From NCBI GenBank assembly GCA_041395945.1, contig JAWKZN010000001.1:1178001-1242000 (forward strand): a stretch of DNA of 64,000 bases, written 5' to 3'. The notes under the pieces are model-generated. The model ran no database searches, had not been told where the DNA came from, and worked only from the letters and a program-made list of their open reading frames with translations. The DNA comes from Pseudomonadales bacterium (GTDB taxonomy: Bacteria; Pseudomonadota; Gammaproteobacteria; Pseudomonadales; Azotimanducaceae). Shown in pieces: positions 1 to 8,791 of the stretch (its first letter is position 1; every line of letters starts with the position of its first letter). The position numbers and the translations under genes were made by a program.

Positions 1-177
1 CGGAAGTCGTCCAAACGTGTAAGCCGGTATTTTATGAGTTCAGGAACAGACACTCACGAAGTTACGTTGCTATCTCAAGAGTCAAAAGCAGCATTCTATT
101 TCCTGAATGCGATGGCAAACGTTTTTGATTTCCCGAAGCGAACGCGTATCGTCGTATTCAGGATAAATGGAAGGGGT
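1..177 (+). pseudogene. SGNH-hydrolase-like gene, 5' fragment (interrupted by IS30-family element)
   Basis: The first frame is open from the window edge and runs into the insertion element, stopping inside it at 205-207. The peptide contains a beta-strand-like stretch (TRIVVFRINGRG) of the sort found in the core of SGNH/GDSL hydrolases. It continues, in the same frame, in the fragment at 1404-1685 once the element and one copy of the 6-bp direct repeat AGGGGT are removed. The true start lies outside the window. The family call rests mainly on the 3' part; function is inferred to be sugar O-acyl transfer or hydrolysis in the polysaccharide pathway, as for the intact SGNH gene downstream. Confidence 0.6.
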
Positions 178-201
178 GAATTCAATGGATCAGTGCAACA
201 C
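178..201 (+). repeat. left terminal inverted repeat of the IS30-family element
   Basis: This end pairs with 1378-1403 read in reverse complement. The shared blocks are ATTCAA at the outer part and TGCAACAC at the inner part. The direct repeat AGGGGT abuts it at 172-177. Confidence 0.75.
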
Positions 202-236
202 CCTTAGTATCTGGAAATCAACACGGGGTGTTCAAC

Positions 237-1397
237 ATGACGAGACTCGGCAGACCAGGATTAAGCGCTTCCCAGCGAGCCGAACTCTGGGAACGATGGA
301 AGCAAGGCGAATCACTCACTGAAATTGGCGATGCAATTGGCAAACATGCCGGTTCAGTTTTCGGGGTGCTCAGAACGGGCGGCGGGATATATAGCCCACC
401 TCGAAGCCGCGCAATCACACAATTGAGCCTGAGCGAACGGGAAGAAATCTCTCGGGGTGTTTCGGCGGGTTGCTCCATGCGGGCAATTGCCCGACATATC
501 AATCGTGCACCGTCTACCGTATCACGAGAGATTGAGAGAAACGGTGGAATCAGACGCTACCGGGCCTCGGAGGCGGAAGAAGCTACCTGGAATCGCGGGA
601 GCAGACCGAAGCGTTGTAAGCTGGCTCACAATATCAAACTGCAGAGAATCGTCGCTAGAAAACTGAGCTTTGAGTGGTCGCCAGAACAGATTTCTGGTTG
701 GTTGAAACTGCGCTACCCAATGAAAGCCGGTATGCATGTGTCTCATGAAACAATCTATCGAAGCTTGTTTGTTCAGACTCGGGGGGTATTGAAGAAAGAG
801 CTCATGAAGCATCTGAGATCCAGGCGGGTCATGCGGCATGGGAAAAGATATTCGACGAAGGGAAAGCCGAGAGGTCGAATCATTGATGCTATATCGATTC
901 GAGAACGTCCCCCGGAGGTTGAGGACAGAGCGGTCCCAGGACACTGGGAAGGTGATCTGATCAGTGGTTCCGGTAACACACACATCGCCACCTTGGTTGA
1001 GCGACAATCTCGCTTCACTTTGTTAGTCAAAGTAGAAGGCAAGGATACGAACAGTGTCGTGAGTGCGCTCATCCGACAAATCAAAAAGCTGCCGGATGAG
1101 CTTCTGAAGACAATTACTTGGGATCGGGGATCAGAAATGGCTCAACACAAGAAAATTTCTGTGGCGACAGATGTGGTCGTCTATTTCTGTGACCCGCAGA
1201 GTCCGTGGCAGCGTGGTACCAACGAAAACACGAACCGTTTGCTTCGTCAGTACCTGCCGAAGCAAACGGACTTGTCCGTGCACACGCAGTCCGACCTCAA
1301 CGCTATCGCAAGAAGGTTGAATCAGCGGCCGAGAAAAAGGTTGGCGTATCAAACGCCGGCAGATAAGCTCCAAGAGAGTGTTGCAGCGACCAGTTGA
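237..1397 (+). CDS. IS30-family transposase
   Basis: A DDE transposase of about 386 residues that cuts and joins the element ends. The N-terminal 120 residues carry two helix-turn-helix-like segments (SLTEIGDAIGKHAG and SMRAIARHINRAPSTVSREI), the second being the IS30 signature. The catalytic core shows D in EGDLISG, D in WDRGSEM and E in GTNENTN. Numbered from the GTG at 228 these are 243, 299 and 333, and the last two are 33 residues apart as in the DD(33)E family. The ATG at 237 is preferred over the GTG at 228 because GGGGT sits about 7 bases upstream. No frameshift or internal stop is visible. Confidence 0.93.
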   Translation: MTRLGRPGLSASQRAELWERWKQGESLTEIGDAIGKHAGSVFGVLRTGGGIYSPPRSRAITQLSLSEREEISRGVSAGCSMRAIARHINRAPSTVSREIERNGGIRRYRASEAEEATWNRGSRPKRCKLAHNIKLQRIVARKLSFEWSPEQISGWLKLRYPMKAGMHVSHETIYRSLFVQTRGVLKKELMKHLRSRRVMRHGKRYSTKGKPRGRIIDAISIRERPPEVEDRAVPGHWEGDLISGSGNTHIATLVERQSRFTLLVKVEGKDTNSVVSALIRQIKKLPDELLKTITWDRGSEMAQHKKISVATDVVVYFCDPQSPWQRGTNENTNRLLRQYLPKQTDLSVHTQSDLNAIARRLNQRPRKRLAYQTPADKLQESVAATS

Positions 1398-1403
1398 ATC
1401 TAG
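1378..1403 (-). repeat. right terminal inverted repeat of the IS30-family element
   Basis: This is the reverse-complement partner of 178-201. It overlaps the last codons and stop of the transposase gene. The direct repeat AGGGGT follows at 1404-1409. Confidence 0.75.
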
Positions 1404-1685
1404 AGGGGTAAGAATTCAAATTCGTTTAGTTTGGCGGTGAAGAGCGAGTTGACATCAGGGGTATTTAGAAACCGTCTTCCGCATCTGGAAATCCTGGATA
1501 TATCGGCTGGATTTGAACCTAGTATGTTTTTTACGCTTGATGATCACCTTTCTTTTTCTGGGCACCAGTACGTGGCAGAACAACTTGTTGCACGCATCGG
1601 TTGTTTACCTATGACTACTTCAGAAATCGCAAAAGCGTCGGAAAGGCTCAGCCATACTCATTTAGTCAGTTTAAACGAAATCTAG
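1404..1685 (+). pseudogene. SGNH-hydrolase-like gene, 3' fragment
   Basis: This is the continuation of the broken gene at 1-177. The frame is open from AGGGGT at 1404 to the stop at 1683-1685. It ends with DDHLSFSGHQYVAEQLV, the typical Asp-x-x-His block that closes the catalytic triad of SGNH hydrolases and AlgX/AlgJ-type acetyltransferases. A TTG at 1431 could allow a short peptide, but it would lack the catalytic serine block. The next gene starts 3 bases later, so both were probably one operon; the insertion may be polar on it. Confidence 0.7.
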
Positions 1686-1688
1686 TAG

Positions 1689-2966
1689 ATGAAAAGTAAA
1701 CTACTGCGCGTGTTCTCGTCGATTCTGTTGTTTAACGTTCTTGTAATATACATGCCATCAACCGCGTCTGGAATGTTAATCGCTGCTTTGATCAGCGCAT
1801 TATTACTACTACTTAATTATGCAAATGGGGTGCTTTTCGCTTCAAGCGCTTTAGTTTGCACCCTCATTCTGGAAGCATTGCTCCGTCTAACAGGCGGGGT
1901 CCTGCCTAGTCCATACTATCGCCCGCATGAGTTTCTAGTGGAGGGGGATCGCTACAGGTCCAACGAAGACGTTTCCATGTTGTCCCCTCATGGGGATCTA
2001 CTTGCTATCGATCCAACATTGGACCGTGCTTTGGCGTATCCGAAGCAGCTTGAATTCAAGACAGACTCGATTGGATACAGGAACGTCACTGACTATGGAG
2101 GAGAGAAACTAATCCTGATCGGTGATTCATTTGTAGTAGGAAACGGTAATACACAAGCTGATTCTCTATCGGAGATCATGCGAAGGGAACAAGGAATATC
2201 ATCCTATAGTATGGCGTTCCCTAACGGACCGCTTGGATACTCTAGGATCGCGGATGAAGCTCGAACGCGTTTTGGGCCCGATATCTGTTTGGTGATTGCC
2301 TTTTTCGAGGGAAATGACTTCCAGCCAATCGACAAGCAGGACCTTGCGCTAAGGCAGATGACACCGTCCCTGTTGCGTACGGTTGCCAAGAACTACTCGG
2401 CCACGCTCAAGGAGTGGTTTGAGGTATCAAAGGTATTCTACGGACTTTATACGCAATCCCTGGAAAAAATCCGTTTGAGCATTGCAAGTACACAGGCCAG
2501 CAGTGGAAACTTACTTTCAGAAAGTAAAACTATTGTGGAACAAGTTGGTGGAACATCGATGGCTTTCCTGAGCGGTTATGCTGAAGTCACCAGAAGAGAG
2601 GAATATGATGATTTTGGTTTTTTGGAAAACCAATTGGCCAGCAGCAGACCAGATCTGGTTTTATTCATTCCGGAGAAGTATAGAGTGTATTCCGCGCTTA
2701 TGAATCGCCCGGTTCAGCAGCTTCCAGATGCTCAACTCAGTTTGCTTCGTAGAGTCACCTCCGACTTAGGGATTGAATTGATAGACTCCACCAAAGCATT
2801 GGAGGAGCGTTCAAGAGTATTGCTCGAATCCGGTGAGTTCACGTTCTGGCCGGACGACACTCATTGGAATCGAAACGGTATAGAGGTGGCTGCGAAACTT
2901 TTAGCTGCCGGGTTGCTAAATTCAACTGCGCCGGCCTGTGTTGCCGCGGCTCCCTCGAATGAGTGA
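1689..2966 (+). CDS. membrane-anchored SGNH-hydrolase-like protein, probable polysaccharide O-acyltransferase
   Basis: A 425-residue protein with two or three hydrophobic segments in the first 70 residues, then an SGNH domain. Block I is IGDSFVVGNG with the nucleophile Ser at about 147, and the closing block is DDTHWNRNG with His at about 392. DTHW is typical of AlgX/AlgJ-like alginate acetyltransferases, so acetyl transfer onto a polymer on the outer face of the inner membrane is the best guess; esterase activity is the alternative. It follows directly on a broken SGNH gene of the same class. The gene is AT-rich compared with the rest of the window. Its last 8 bases overlap the next gene (ATGAGTGA). 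Confidence 0.75.
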   Translation: MKSKLLRVFSSILLFNVLVIYMPSTASGMLIAALISALLLLLNYANGVLFASSALVCTLILEALLRLTGGVLPSPYYRPHEFLVEGDRYRSNEDVSMLSPHGDLLAIDPTLDRALAYPKQLEFKTDSIGYRNVTDYGGEKLILIGDSFVVGNGNTQADSLSEIMRREQGISSYSMAFPNGPLGYSRIADEARTRFGPDICLVIAFFEGNDFQPIDKQDLALRQMTPSLLRTVAKNYSATLKEWFEVSKVFYGLYTQSLEKIRLSIASTQASSGNLLSESKTIVEQVGGTSMAFLSGYAEVTRREEYDDFGFLENQLASSRPDLVLFIPEKYRVYSALMNRPVQQLPDAQLSLLRRVTSDLGIELIDSTKALEERSRVLLESGEFTFWPDDTHWNRNGIEVAAKLLAAGLLNSTAPACVAAAPSNE

Positions 2967-3948
2967 CTCATCCAGAATCGAATATTTATCTACTGCGCGT
3001 GGCGGAAATATCCTGACTGACGTGGTGATTTCACAGGAAGCTCGGTGGGAGAGACTGACAAAAAGAATTCCCCAGCAGCGTTTCGGTGGGATCATCGGTT
3101 CAGTCTTCCACTCAGTAAGAATCGTGGCTTGTAGCAATGACGCAGATACATTGATAACAGGGAATGTGCGTGTTGCTGCTTTGTTAGGAATGTTAAAGGC
3201 CATTCATCCGAAGTGGAATCCTCGGTTGATTTCTCTCGAGACAAGGTTTGATGATCCGCGTCCGGGGATTCTGTGGGCGTTAAAGCTGTACTTCCAACGA
3301 GTTGCTTTCGCCGAGTTCGATGTTGTGTGTGTTTCCGCGCGTCGAGAGATCGGTATATATTCAGAACGATTACGATTGCCGGATGGAAAAATACGTTTTG
3401 TTCCTTGGCACACAAACATCGTGGAACCAAAGATCATTCCCACGCGTGGCAACTATGTGTTTTCAGCTGGCAGGACGGGGCGGGACTGGAAGACACTTTC
3501 ACTTGCTGCGAAAAAGTGCAGGAATACTCGATTTGTTGTTGTCATGACAGAAAGCGATCGTGCTCAAGTATGTTTTCCGGAAAACGTTGAAGTTTTTGTA
3601 GATGTCCCCTATGAACGATACAGAGAGCTCCTAGAAGATGCGCGGATTGTTGTTGTGCCACTTCGGGTGCATGCATACTCGTCTGGCCAGGTTGCGCTGC
3701 TCGAGGCAATGGCGCTGGGCAAGCCGATCATCTGTACGAAAGTACTTGGGACCGAAGACTACATAAAGGATGGGGTCGATGGATTGCTGGTTGATCCTGA
3801 TGATGTCGATTCAATGGTGCGTGCGATTGAGTTAGTGGGAGATGTGTCAACAGCAGAGAAGCTCTCAAAATCTGCCTTGGAAACGGTCCTCGGTTCCCAT
3901 ACGTTCTCCAAGTATGTTGGCGCGATTCTGGAGTACGCAAAGGAATAG
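2959..3948 (+). CDS. GT4-type glycosyltransferase
   Basis: A protein of about 329 residues with the C-terminal GT-B Rossmann half of family GT4. The block HAYSSGQVALLEAMALGKPIIC contains the acidic residue that contacts the sugar nucleotide, followed by GTEDYIKDGVDGLLVDPDD. The N-terminal acceptor half is shorter and less typical than usual. I chose the ATG at 2959, which overlaps the upstream stop as ATGAGTGA and implies translational coupling; a GTG at 2938 is possible but lies deeper in the upstream gene. Likely adds one sugar to the lipid-linked repeat unit in the cytoplasm. Donor and acceptor cannot be read from sequence. Confidence 0.8.
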   Translation: MSDSSRIEYLSTARGGNILTDVVISQEARWERLTKRIPQQRFGGIIGSVFHSVRIVACSNDADTLITGNVRVAALLGMLKAIHPKWNPRLISLETRFDDPRPGILWALKLYFQRVAFAEFDVVCVSARREIGIYSERLRLPDGKIRFVPWHTNIVEPKIIPTRGNYVFSAGRTGRDWKTLSLAAKKCRNTRFVVVMTESDRAQVCFPENVEVFVDVPYERYRELLEDARIVVVPLRVHAYSSGQVALLEAMALGKPIICTKVLGTEDYIKDGVDGLLVDPDDVDSMVRAIELVGDVSTAEKLSKSALETVLGSHTFSKYVGAILEYAKE

Positions 3949-4264
3949 GAGGCAGCTCACCGGTCGAAGGCAAAACGCGCTTAGGATGTCGTGACTGGAA
4001 TAGAAATGCTATGAACTGATCTATACAGCTATTGCATTTTGTAGTGATGCATCGCGTAAATCAGAGTACTGGCGTGATGCATTGCGTGAGTCCGTATATC
4101 TCCAGATGCTCTCTGCAACTGATTTTCGACCGCGAAGACGCCAATTCACTTCTCTATCTAGGCCAACGAATGCACTCTGATTCTTGGGTGCAATTCGCTT
4201 GCAATCAGAGTACGCGGCCGGCGCCAAGAAGTGTTAATTTGCGACGAGCCTGGAAATAGGTGTG
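3949..4264. other. AT-rich intergenic region with short direct repeats
   Basis: No convincing gene is seen in these 316 bases. A 14-base block (GTGATGCATYGCGT) occurs twice with one difference, at 4044-4057 and 4074-4087. The 11-mer AATCAGAGTAC occurs at 4059-4069 and 4203-4213. These could be regulator-binding repeats for the ATP-grasp gene or relics of rearrangement in an acquired segment. I saw no clear promoter or terminator. Confidence 0.4.
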
Positions 4265-5524
4265 ATGAGCATTTTAGGTAGAGAGGATCATTGTGGCAAT
4301 CCGACAAAAGCGGAGCGGGATTGGCCTGCGGCGGTTATTGCTGGGGCCTTTCAAACTGGGGTCCTCGGCGCCCGGTCGTTAAAGCGCCGCGGCGTCAGGA
4401 CAAGTCTCTTTGATTGTGATTCGTCGATGCCTGGTTTCCGCTCCGTTTACGGGCCAGCTTTGCGCTGCCCCAATCCGGATACTGATTTTGAGTCCTGGAT
4501 GGATTTCGTTCTGAATGTTGGTTGTCAGTACGCTATTAAGCCGGTATTGATACCTAGCTCAGATCGGTATGTGAGCGCGATTGCGAAGGGTGAAGAACGT
4601 CTAAGAGAGTGTTTCTTGTTTTCACCTCGGGTTGATCTTCAGGGAGAACTCGCAGACAAGTTCACTCAGTATCACCTGGCTGGTATGCATAGATTGCCTA
4701 TGCCAGAAACTGCTATCGTCGAGGATGAATATTCGGTTCAAAGTTTCGCCGAAAAAGCGCAGTTTCCCTGTCTGATGAAGCCTGGTCATTTTCGGGAATG
4801 GGAGCGATTTCCGATTGGACATCCGCTTTCGCACAAGAAGATACATATTTCGGATTCACCAACCGACCTGACAGCGAAATATCGCCTTGCTTCCACGCTG
4901 AATCCGAAAGTAGTGCTGCAAGAAATCATTCAAGGACCGGATACAAATAAGAGGGTCTATCTATCCTGTTACGATCGGAATGGAGCGCGTATCGCGAACG
5001 CGTTGTTTAGAGAACTTCGTTGCGATCCAGTAGGGTTCGGTCCTGCAACGGTAAGTGAACCCGTGGTTGATCCATTGGTTGATTCTTTGTGTGATGAATT
5101 CCTGCGTTCGATTGGATATGTGGGGATCTGCGAAATCGAATTGAAGTGGGATGATCGAGATGGGAGAGTGAAGCTAATAGAGGCCAATCCGAGATTATCC
5201 GGAGGTGGAGACGCCGCACCCTATTCTGGAGTAGATATTTGTTGGCTCAATTATCTCGATTTGATAGGCCAGCCTGTACGCCCCGTTGCACCCTCGACAC
5301 GTGACTTTCGGCACATAATGCTGCGTCCCGACGGAAAAGCGATTCCTGCGTACAGACGAGCAGGGCTATTGGGATGGAATGAGTTGCTGCATTCGTACAA
5401 ACCTCCATTGGCGTTCTACGATCTCGATTGGAAGGACTGGAGATATTCGCTTGAATCCATTTTTATTGCGCTTAAGCTCTTTCTGACAGAAGTGTTTTTT
5501 CCCAACAGGGACGACAGTCAGTAG
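4265..5524 (+). CDS. ATP-grasp domain protein (carboxylate-amine ligase type)
   Basis: A protein of about 419 residues with an ATP-grasp fold. An N-terminal pre-ATP-grasp Rossmann segment (AGAFQTGVLGARSLKRRG) is followed by the ATP-binding lobes (PCLMKPGHFREW; VVLQEIIQGPD). The metal-binding end is GICEIELKWD then KLIEANPRLSGGG. Family members join a carboxylate to an amine through an acyl-phosphate. In a polysaccharide cluster it may attach an amino acid or similar amide to a uronic acid or sugar carboxyl; this is inference. ATG at 4265 directly follows a GTG that could also start. Low GC like its neighbours; no signal peptide, so cytoplasmic. Confidence 0.75.
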   Translation: MSILGREDHCGNPTKAERDWPAAVIAGAFQTGVLGARSLKRRGVRTSLFDCDSSMPGFRSVYGPALRCPNPDTDFESWMDFVLNVGCQYAIKPVLIPSSDRYVSAIAKGEERLRECFLFSPRVDLQGELADKFTQYHLAGMHRLPMPETAIVEDEYSVQSFAEKAQFPCLMKPGHFREWERFPIGHPLSHKKIHISDSPTDLTAKYRLASTLNPKVVLQEIIQGPDTNKRVYLSCYDRNGARIANALFRELRCDPVGFGPATVSEPVVDPLVDSLCDEFLRSIGYVGICEIELKWDDRDGRVKLIEANPRLSGGGDAAPYSGVDICWLNYLDLIGQPVRPVAPSTRDFRHIMLRPDGKAIPAYRRAGLLGWNELLHSYKPPLAFYDLDWKDWRYSLESIFIALKLFLTEVFFPNRDDSQ

Positions 5525-5646
5525 ATGAAAAATCGCAAGCAGATAACGATTGCTATTTTGCATTCCGTTTCATGTAGTTAACTGCAGAGCTAGAGAATTT
5601 CCATGGCGACACATGTTATTAGGTCTAGTGGCTCATCGCTCATTAA

Positions 5647-7662
5647 ATGCATGTCATTCATGCTAATGGGAGTACTCAAATAGTGGCAGAGAGTAGTTGT
5701 CCTGAAACTACGATAGTCATTCGTTCGTTTAACGAGGAGCGTTGGCTGCCTGAAGTGTTTCAATCTCTGAAGGATCAAAGTTACCAGAATTTTGAGGTTG
5801 TTCTGGTTGACTCAGGCTCAGTGGATAGGAGCAGGGAAATTGCCCAGAGTTTTGGCGCGAGAATTGTGCGTCTTCGATCAGAGGATTTCACGTTCGGTCA
5901 TTCGCTCAATCTCGGGTGCCAAGTAGCGACAGGTAAGTTTGTGGCCATTCTTTCGGCACACGCTATCCCTGCGAATATTCATTGGTTGAACAGCTTGATA
6001 GATCCTCTTCGAGATCCCGAAACCGCAATGGTTTTCGGTAGTCAACGAGGTCATGAGCTATCAAAGTTCCCCGAGTTTGTCGATTTTGAAAGGACTTTTC
6101 CGTTTAGTCCTATGGTTGTTGATGAAGATCACCCGTTTGCAAACAACGCAAACTCAGCAGTGAAGAAGATTTGCTGGGAACAGTATGAATTCGACGAAGG
6201 ATTACCTGGGCTGGAAGACATTGACTGGGCAAAACACTGGATCGAACGTGGCATGAAGGTTAGCTATCAACCAGACGCTACTGTTATTCATGTACATACG
6301 GAGTCTTGGGAGCAGGTTCGTCGCCGATATTATCGCGAAGCGATGGCTGCACGTTGGGTGGGTACTCGTCTGCTAAGGCACATTCCAATTGAAGTATTTC
6401 GCGAGTTTGTTTGGTGTCTCCAGGATTTATGGCGGGCACCGACCTTTCGACAGAATAGAAATCTGGTTGTCGAGATCTTGAGGTTCAGATACGAAAAGAT
6501 GATGGGTACGGTTGGTGGAATTATCGATAGCCGAGGTCTCAGCAATCCTGCTCGAAGATCTGAAATGTATTTTCGAAAGGGTTTTCCGGCAGTCGTCATC
6601 AGAGGGCCGAACAGGGCGAAGATCGAAGAGCGTGCGGTTCCAAGCCTCAAACCCGGAGAGCTGCTGGTGCGAGTCGCCTATGTTGGAATCTGCGGGACGG
6701 ATCTCGAGATCCTGGAGGGATCGCTGGGCTACTACCGCTCTGGATTGGCAAAGTATCCGATCGTTCCTGGTCACGAATTTTCAGGCACCGTGGTTGCGTT
6801 CGGGCCGAGAGTCACGGATATGGAGGAGGGCGATCGAGTAGTTGTTGAGTGTATTCAGGGTTGCGGAGAATGTGAGGCATGTGCGTCAGACAGTGCTATC
6901 CAATGTTCCGATAGGAGGGAAGTGGGGGTATTCGGGCAGGATGGTGGATATGCGGCTTATGTGATTACCCGCAGCCGATACGTACACCGGATTCCTGACA
7001 ACCTGGGTCTCGACGCTGCTGCGCTGACAGAACCTGTGGCGGTCGTTCTGAAAGGCCTGCGTAGATTGGGCTCTTCGAAGTCGGACTCCCACAGAAGAAA
7101 CTGCGCGGTAGTGGGGGCTGGAACCATCGGGCAGATTGCTGCTCAGGTTCTGACAATTCGAGGGCATTCTGTAACGGTGTTCGATAGGAACGGAAAGCGA
7201 TTGGAGAACCTCCGGAGTTTTGCAGAGACCTCTGACGTCATGGACGAATTGCGGGGTTTTGACTGGATCATCGAAGCAACGGGCAATCAGGAAGTACTTA
7301 CTCAAGTTCTATCCAGAGCCGATACGGGAGCTTCGGTATTGCTGTTGGGCTTACCTTATGCCGAGTCTGCATTCAGCTTCGAATCTGTCGTTGCCTCAGA
7401 TCAGACGATCGTCGGATCGGTTGGTAGTAGTGGGCAGGACTTTTCAGAGGCCATAGAGACGTTGCCGAAGATTGATACCAGCGTATTTCTTAATGAGTCA
7501 TATCCACTGGAACGGTTCGAAACGGCCTGGAAAAGAGCTCGGGAAGGGTCTTCGGTAAAGATAATGCTTCATATCGACGAAAGCGCGACAAATATCGCCT
7601 CTTCCCCTGAGAGCGAGAAGGTAGCTGCGCATATTCAGCCTGGATCGTCGGCGATTGCGTAA
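5647..7662 (+). CDS. fusion protein: GT2 glycosyltransferase + zinc-dependent alcohol/sorbitol-type dehydrogenase
   Basis: A single 671-residue frame with no internal stop. Residues about 20-250 are a GT-A family 2 domain (TTIVIRSFNEE; VVLVDSGSVDRS; GLEDIDWAKHW as the acidic acceptor-side motif). Residues about 308-650 are a medium-chain dehydrogenase. The catalytic zinc ligands are Cys349 in GICGTD and His376-Glu377 in GHE; the structural zinc has Cys406, 409, 412 and 420 in the usual C-x2-C-x2-C-x7-C spacing. The nucleotide-binding loop is GAGTIG at about 490. The two enzymes are normally separate. The fusion suggests oxidation of a sugar or polyol made next to the transfer step, but the substrate is unknown. 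Its last 8 bases overlap the next gene. Confidence 0.88.
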   Translation: MHVIHANGSTQIVAESSCPETTIVIRSFNEERWLPEVFQSLKDQSYQNFEVVLVDSGSVDRSREIAQSFGARIVRLRSEDFTFGHSLNLGCQVATGKFVAILSAHAIPANIHWLNSLIDPLRDPETAMVFGSQRGHELSKFPEFVDFERTFPFSPMVVDEDHPFANNANSAVKKICWEQYEFDEGLPGLEDIDWAKHWIERGMKVSYQPDATVIHVHTESWEQVRRRYYREAMAARWVGTRLLRHIPIEVFREFVWCLQDLWRAPTFRQNRNLVVEILRFRYEKMMGTVGGIIDSRGLSNPARRSEMYFRKGFPAVVIRGPNRAKIEERAVPSLKPGELLVRVAYVGICGTDLEILEGSLGYYRSGLAKYPIVPGHEFSGTVVAFGPRVTDMEEGDRVVVECIQGCGECEACASDSAIQCSDRREVGVFGQDGGYAAYVITRSRYVHRIPDNLGLDAAALTEPVAVVLKGLRRLGSSKSDSHRRNCAVVGAGTIGQIAAQVLTIRGHSVTVFDRNGKRLENLRSFAETSDVMDELRGFDWIIEATGNQEVLTQVLSRADTGASVLLLGLPYAESAFSFESVVASDQTIVGSVGSSGQDFSEAIETLPKIDTSVFLNESYPLERFETAWKRAREGSSVKIMLHIDESATNIASSPESEKVAAHIQPGSSAIA

Positions 7663-8791
7663 AAGAGCAGCTACGCCATGTCCACGCAGGCATGTCTTGC
7701 TGACAATCGCCGGGCTTCATCATGGCGGCGCTGAACGTGTGGTAGCTAATCTCACTAAGTATCTCGATAGAGAGCGTTTTGAGGTGAGTGTTTGCTGGCA
7801 TGTTGCGCTGGGAGATATTGGACGCGAACTGAGAGAGAATGGAGTTCGGGTGTTTGGAGTACCAGAGCAGCGCCCCGGCTGGGGGCCGTATCGGCGTTTC
7901 CTGTACCTGCGTCAGATGCTGAAAGAAGAAGGCGTTGATCTGGTCCATTCACATGATACTGCCTGCCTTGCAGACGCTACTCAGGCTCGGGCCGTTGGAG
8001 CTCGAGTAAAACATGTTCATACCTTCCATTTTGGAAACTACCCGAATCTCCCCGGTAAGTACCTGTTCCTCGAGCGAGTATTCAATCGATTTCCAGATCA
8101 GCTGATTGCGGTTGGCACTGAACAGAAAAATGCGATCGTCAATGCACTGAAGATTTCTCCTGAAAAAGTCTCTACCGTTTACAATGGTGTCGCTGCTCCG
8201 GGCGGTGGATACGACTCGGAACTGGTCGGCAAATTCACGCAAGGCCTGACCGACCCGCTGATTATTGGATCGATTTCCACGCTGACCGAGCAGAAAGGGT
8301 TGAGTTTTCTGATCGATGCGGCCGGCATTCTGAAACAGCGGCGCTCGAATTTTGTCGTCTTGATTGCTGGTGACGGGCCACTCCGTCCGGAATTGGAGCA
8401 GCAGGCAAAACAGCTGCGCGTAGACGATGTGGTCAAGTTTGTCGGCTGGCTCCCCGGTGCGGCGAGTAAACTCCTGCCTGCATTGGACGTGTTTGTGCAA
8501 TCCAGTCTGTGGGAAGCGAATTCCATGGTGTTGCTGGAAGCTATGGCAGCTGGATGCGCGATTGTTACCACAAACGTCGGCGAGAGCCGTCACGTCGTTG
8601 ATTCTGATTGTGGCTATGTGGTCCCTTCAAGGAACGCATTGGCTATCGCTGACAAAGTGGATCTGTTGCTGGGTGATGCCTGCCGTCGTAATTCATATGG
8701 GGTTAATGCCCGGAATAAGTTCGAGCGCCAATACACAGTTGCGGCAATGGCTGATCGCTACTCGGCGATCTATGAATCAGTTTTAGGTTGA
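7655..8791 (+). CDS. GT4-family glycosyltransferase
   Basis: A 378-residue GT-B enzyme. The N-terminal loop LHHGGAERVV is the acceptor-side glycine motif of GT4. The hinge is VSTVYNGV, and the donor site is WEANSMVLLEAMAAGCAIVTT with the conserved glutamates. A TTG at 7655 overlaps the upstream stop, giving coupled translation; no upstream ATG is available, and GTG or TTG codons a little downstream are alternatives. Acts in the cytoplasm on a lipid-linked saccharide. Codon use is still AT-richer than the carAB region. Confidence 0.87.
   Translation: MRKRAATPCPRRHVLLTIAGLHHGGAERVVANLTKYLDRERFEVSVCWHVALGDIGRELRENGVRVFGVPEQRPGWGPYRRFLYLRQMLKEEGVDLVHSHDTACLADATQARAVGARVKHVHTFHFGNYPNLPGKYLFLERVFNRFPDQLIAVGTEQKNAIVNALKISPEKVSTVYNGVAAPGGGYDSELVGKFTQGLTDPLIIGSISTLTEQKGLSFLIDAAGILKQRRSNFVVLIAGDGPLRPELEQQAKQLRVDDVVKFVGWLPGAASKLLPALDVFVQSSLWEANSMVLLEAMAAGCAIVTTNVGESRHVVDSDCGYVVPSRNALAIADKVDLLLGDACRRNSYGVNARNKFERQYTVAAMADRYSAIYESVLG

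Larger units (their letters stand above)
178..1403 (+). mobile_element. IS30-family insertion sequence, 1226 bp
   Basis: The element holds one transposase gene and is bounded by imperfect inverted repeats. Left bases 179-201 and the reverse complement of 1378-1400 agree at 17 of 23 positions without gaps, and share the inner block TGCAACAC. The hexamer AGGGGT lies directly outside both ends (172-177 and 1404-1409). Removing the element with one hexamer rejoins the broken SGNH reading frame exactly, which supports these boundaries. A 6-bp target duplication is longer than the 2-4 bp usual for IS30, so part of the match may be chance. Transposase intact, so the element may still be active. Confidence 0.85.

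Noticed and set aside
522..1007. Long minus-strand frame inside the transposase gene
   Set aside because: It lies antisense to the intact IS30 transposase, has no family features and no plausible start site.
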